Positions 5,415 to 6,368 of a stretch of DNA of 6,368 nucleotides are shown here, one piece after another. Under the pieces are notes generated by a model. It saw nothing but the letters and a program-made list of their open reading frames with translations, had not been told where the DNA came from and ran no database searches. Source of the stretch: Planctomycetota bacterium (GTDB taxonomy: Bacteria > Planctomycetota > Planctomycetia > Gemmatales > Gemmataceae); the NCBI GenBank assembly GCA_018970845.1, contig JAGWVO010000212.1:1-6368 (forward strand), in the 5' to 3' direction. A program made the translations under genes and the position numbers. Within the stretch, counting starts at the first letter, position 1; every line of letters starts with the position of its first letter.

Positions 5415-5443
5415 CATGGCGCCGGCGATGCGCCGGCACCATG
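5415..5443 (-). promoter_or_regulatory. Long hairpin in the DUF1559 mRNA leader, possible attenuator
   Basis: On the minus strand CATGGTGCCGGCG (5443-5431), loop CAT, CGCCGGCGCCATG (5427-5415) form a 13-position stem with one A-C mismatch. It is followed directly by TTTTCC and then, 10 bases from its base, by the AGGAG (5404-5400) that serves the DUF1559 start. A strong stem plus short T-run immediately in front of the ribosome site could act as a leaky terminator (attenuator) or as an mRNA 5' stabiliser. The T-run is only four bases, so efficient termination is doubtful. Confidence 0.5.
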
Positions 5444-5463
5444 TTGATCATCATGGTGATCAT
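5440..5463 (-). repeat. Tandem 12-base repeat upstream of the DUF1559 leader hairpin
   Basis: On the minus strand ATGATCACCATG is followed at once by ATGATCAACATG, two head-to-tail copies differing at one position. Each contains the palindrome TGATCA (5457-5462 and 5445-5450), so equivalent bases are 12 apart. The last four bases overlap the outer arm of the hairpin at 5415-5443. It could be an operator for a repressor or chance in a short sequence; no promoter could be placed with confidence around it. Confidence 0.45.
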
Positions 5464-5560
5464 CGGAATGGGCAGCAAGGCTCATTTGATGAAAAGAGGA
5501 GTTGTAAATACCGACTATGTCATATGTCTTAATGACGATGGATTTTCTATGACGACGGGT

Positions 5561-5606
5561 GAAAATGAAACCGCCGCCGGCACCCGGGCGAAGGGGCCGG
5601 CGGCGG
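5561..5606 (-). terminator. Intrinsic terminator of the DUF1501 gene
   Basis: On the minus strand CCGCCGCCGGC (5606-5596), a 14-base loop, GCCGGCGGCGG (5581-5571) form a perfect 11-bp stem, followed by TTTCATTTTC (5570-5561). It starts 26 bases after the DUF1501 stop, behind the short palindrome at 5612-5627. It should separate DUF1501 transcription from the DUF1559 operon further along the same strand. The loop is larger than usual, but its own CCC..GGG can pair and extend the structure. Confidence 0.72.
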
Positions 5607-5611
5607 AACTT

Positions 5612-5627
5612 CCGGACTCGCGTCCGG
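5612..5627 (-). repeat. Palindrome with GCGA tetraloop, copy 2 of the GACTCGCGTC core
   Basis: CCGGAC (5612-5617), loop TCGC, GTCCGG (5622-5627): a perfect 6-bp stem with loop GCGA on the minus strand. It begins 5 bases after the DUF1501 stop codon. The ten central bases (5615-5624) are identical to those at 3902-3911, with different, compensated outer stem bases. This points to a repeat family that conserves the loop and inner stem and keeps pairing in the outer stem. Confidence 0.6.
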
Positions 5628-5631
5628 TGGT

Positions 5632-6368
5632 TCAGGCGATGATGTCGTGGGCGACCTCGCCCCTGATGTCCGTCAGGCGGAAGTCGCGGCCGGAGTAGCG
5701 GTAGGTGAGCTGCTCATGCCCGAGTCCCATCAGCGCGAGCAGGGTGGCGTGCAGGTCCGTGGTGTGCATCCTTCCCTCGACCGCCCGCACGCCGTATTCA
5801 TCGGTGGCCCCGTGGGAGTGGCCGCGCTTGACGCCTGCGCCGACCAGGAACATCGGGTATCCGGTGATGTTGTGATCGCGTCCGTCAGCCCCCTGCGCCG
5901 CGGGTTGCCTGCCGAACTCGCTTCCGAACAGCAGCAGCGTCTCGTCGAAGAGGCCCCGCTGTTCGAGGTCGTTGATGAGGGCGGCGACCGGCTGGTCGAT
6001 CGACCCGCAGCGGTCGATGAGCCCGTTGTGGAGGTTGTTGTGGTGGTCCCAGCCGGGCTGGCAGATCTCGACGAAGCGCACCCCGGCCTCGCTGAGCCGG
6101 CGCGCCATGAGGCACTGCCTGGCGAAGGCGGCTCCCGGGCCGTTCTTCACGCCGTATTGCTCGCGCACCTTGAGCGGCTCGCGCGAGATGTCGAGCAGTT
6201 CCGGCACCTTCTCCTGCATGCGGAATCCCAGTTCATAGTTCTGGATGATTCCCTCCAGCTGGTCGGGCGCGGAAGGGCTGGCCCCAAGCTCCCTGTTCAT
6301 CGCCTGGATCAGGTCGATCTGCTTGCGCTGCTGTGACCTGGCCGTGGCCGACCTCAGGTTGGGCAGGT
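5632..6368 (-). CDS. DUF1501 (sulfatase-like) protein, C-terminal part, cut by the right edge
   Basis: The last 244 residues of a DUF1501 protein. The frame is open to the window edge (beginning LPNLRSATARSQQRKQIDLI), so the Met at 6300 is internal. Members are usually 400-480 residues, so about half is here. DUF1501 belongs to the alkaline phosphatase/sulfatase-like superfamily, is abundant in planctomycetes and usually carries a Tat-type signal, which would lie outside the window. Visible family motifs, numbered from the first complete codon, are VRFVEICQPGWDHHNNLHNG (about 95-114), LLLFGSEFGRQP (about 143-154), GRDHNITGYPMFLVGAGVK (about 161-179), and the C-terminal TDLHATLLALMGL and YRYSGRDFRLTD. 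The Asp and His residues in these motifs are the likely metal and active-site positions. No substrate has been established for the family as far as I know. It ends 240 bases before the DUF1559 start on the same strand, with a terminator between. Members often follow a DUF1549/DUF1553 cytochrome gene, which would lie beyond the right edge. Confidence 0.95.
   Translation of the reverse strand, partial: LPNLRSATARSQQRKQIDLIQAMNRELGASPSAPDQLEGIIQNYELGFRMQEKVPELLDISREPLKVREQYGVKNGPGAAFARQCLMARRLSEAGVRFVEICQPGWDHHNNLHNGLIDRCGSIDQPVAALINDLEQRGLFDETLLLFGSEFGRQPAAQGADGRDHNITGYPMFLVGAGVKRGHSHGATDEYGVRAVEGRMHTTDLHATLLALMGLGHEQLTYRYSGRDFRLTDIRGEVAHDIIA

Noticed and set aside
5647..6336. Open frame of 229 codons on the plus strand, opposite DUF1501
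   Set aside because: Shadow of the DUF1501 frame; no start site support and a low-complexity Val/Glu/Ala composition.
1..6368. CRISPR arrays, toxin-antitoxin, retron or phage defence modules
   Set aside because: No regularly spaced repeats, reverse transcriptase, nuclease, helicase or toxin-like gene is present; every long frame with motif support belongs to an envelope or housekeeping family.

Overview
The window looks like a piece of a GC-rich planctomycete (Planctomycetota) chromosome. The strongest evidence is a DUF1559 protein with a prepilin-type N-terminus and an exact H-X9-DG C-terminal motif, followed upstream on the same strand by a DUF1501 sulfatase-like protein. Both families are greatly expanded in, and characteristic of, this phylum. 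GC is high almost throughout, most predicted proteins carry export signals, and the tRNA does not encode its CCA end. The order or genus cannot be decided from the window.

Left part (1-1548). On the minus strand lies sppA, a membrane-anchored S49 signal peptide peptidase with the full Ser/Lys dyad. It is followed 72 bases downstream by the start of a small secreted protein that runs off the left edge. Divergent from sppA on the plus strand is a tRNA-Asp(GTC) gene, with a near-consensus sigma-70 type promoter in front and a clean intrinsic terminator behind.

Middle (1549-3973). A gene-free stretch with a long imperfect inverted repeat separates the tRNA from a convergent minus-strand gene. 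That gene encodes a small exported protein resembling the GXWXG/DUF4334 (calycin-like) families. Divergent from it, a probable two-gene plus-strand operon encodes a YpfJ-type neutral zinc metallopeptidase with one membrane segment and a DUF4440/NTF2-like small protein. The tail-to-tail gap that follows (3715-3973) holds several GC-rich palindromes with 4-base loops.

Right part (3974-6368). A minus-strand pair encodes the DUF1559 pseudopilin-like protein and, 29 bases downstream, a 146-residue secreted protein of unknown function. Both have strong AGGAG ribosome sites. The leader of the pair contains a tandem 12-base repeat overlapping a long hairpin just upstream of the ribosome site. Further upstream, after a strong terminator, is the C-terminal half of the DUF1501 protein, which runs off the right edge.

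The genes do not form one pathway. The common theme is the cell envelope: a membrane-bound peptidase, a membrane metallopeptidase, a pseudopilin-like protein and several small exported proteins. No CRISPR array, transposase, phage gene or obvious defence system is visible. The most unusual content lies in the non-coding DNA: recurring GNRA-loop palindromes near gene 3' ends, including two unlinked copies with an identical 10-base core, and the structured DUF1559 leader.
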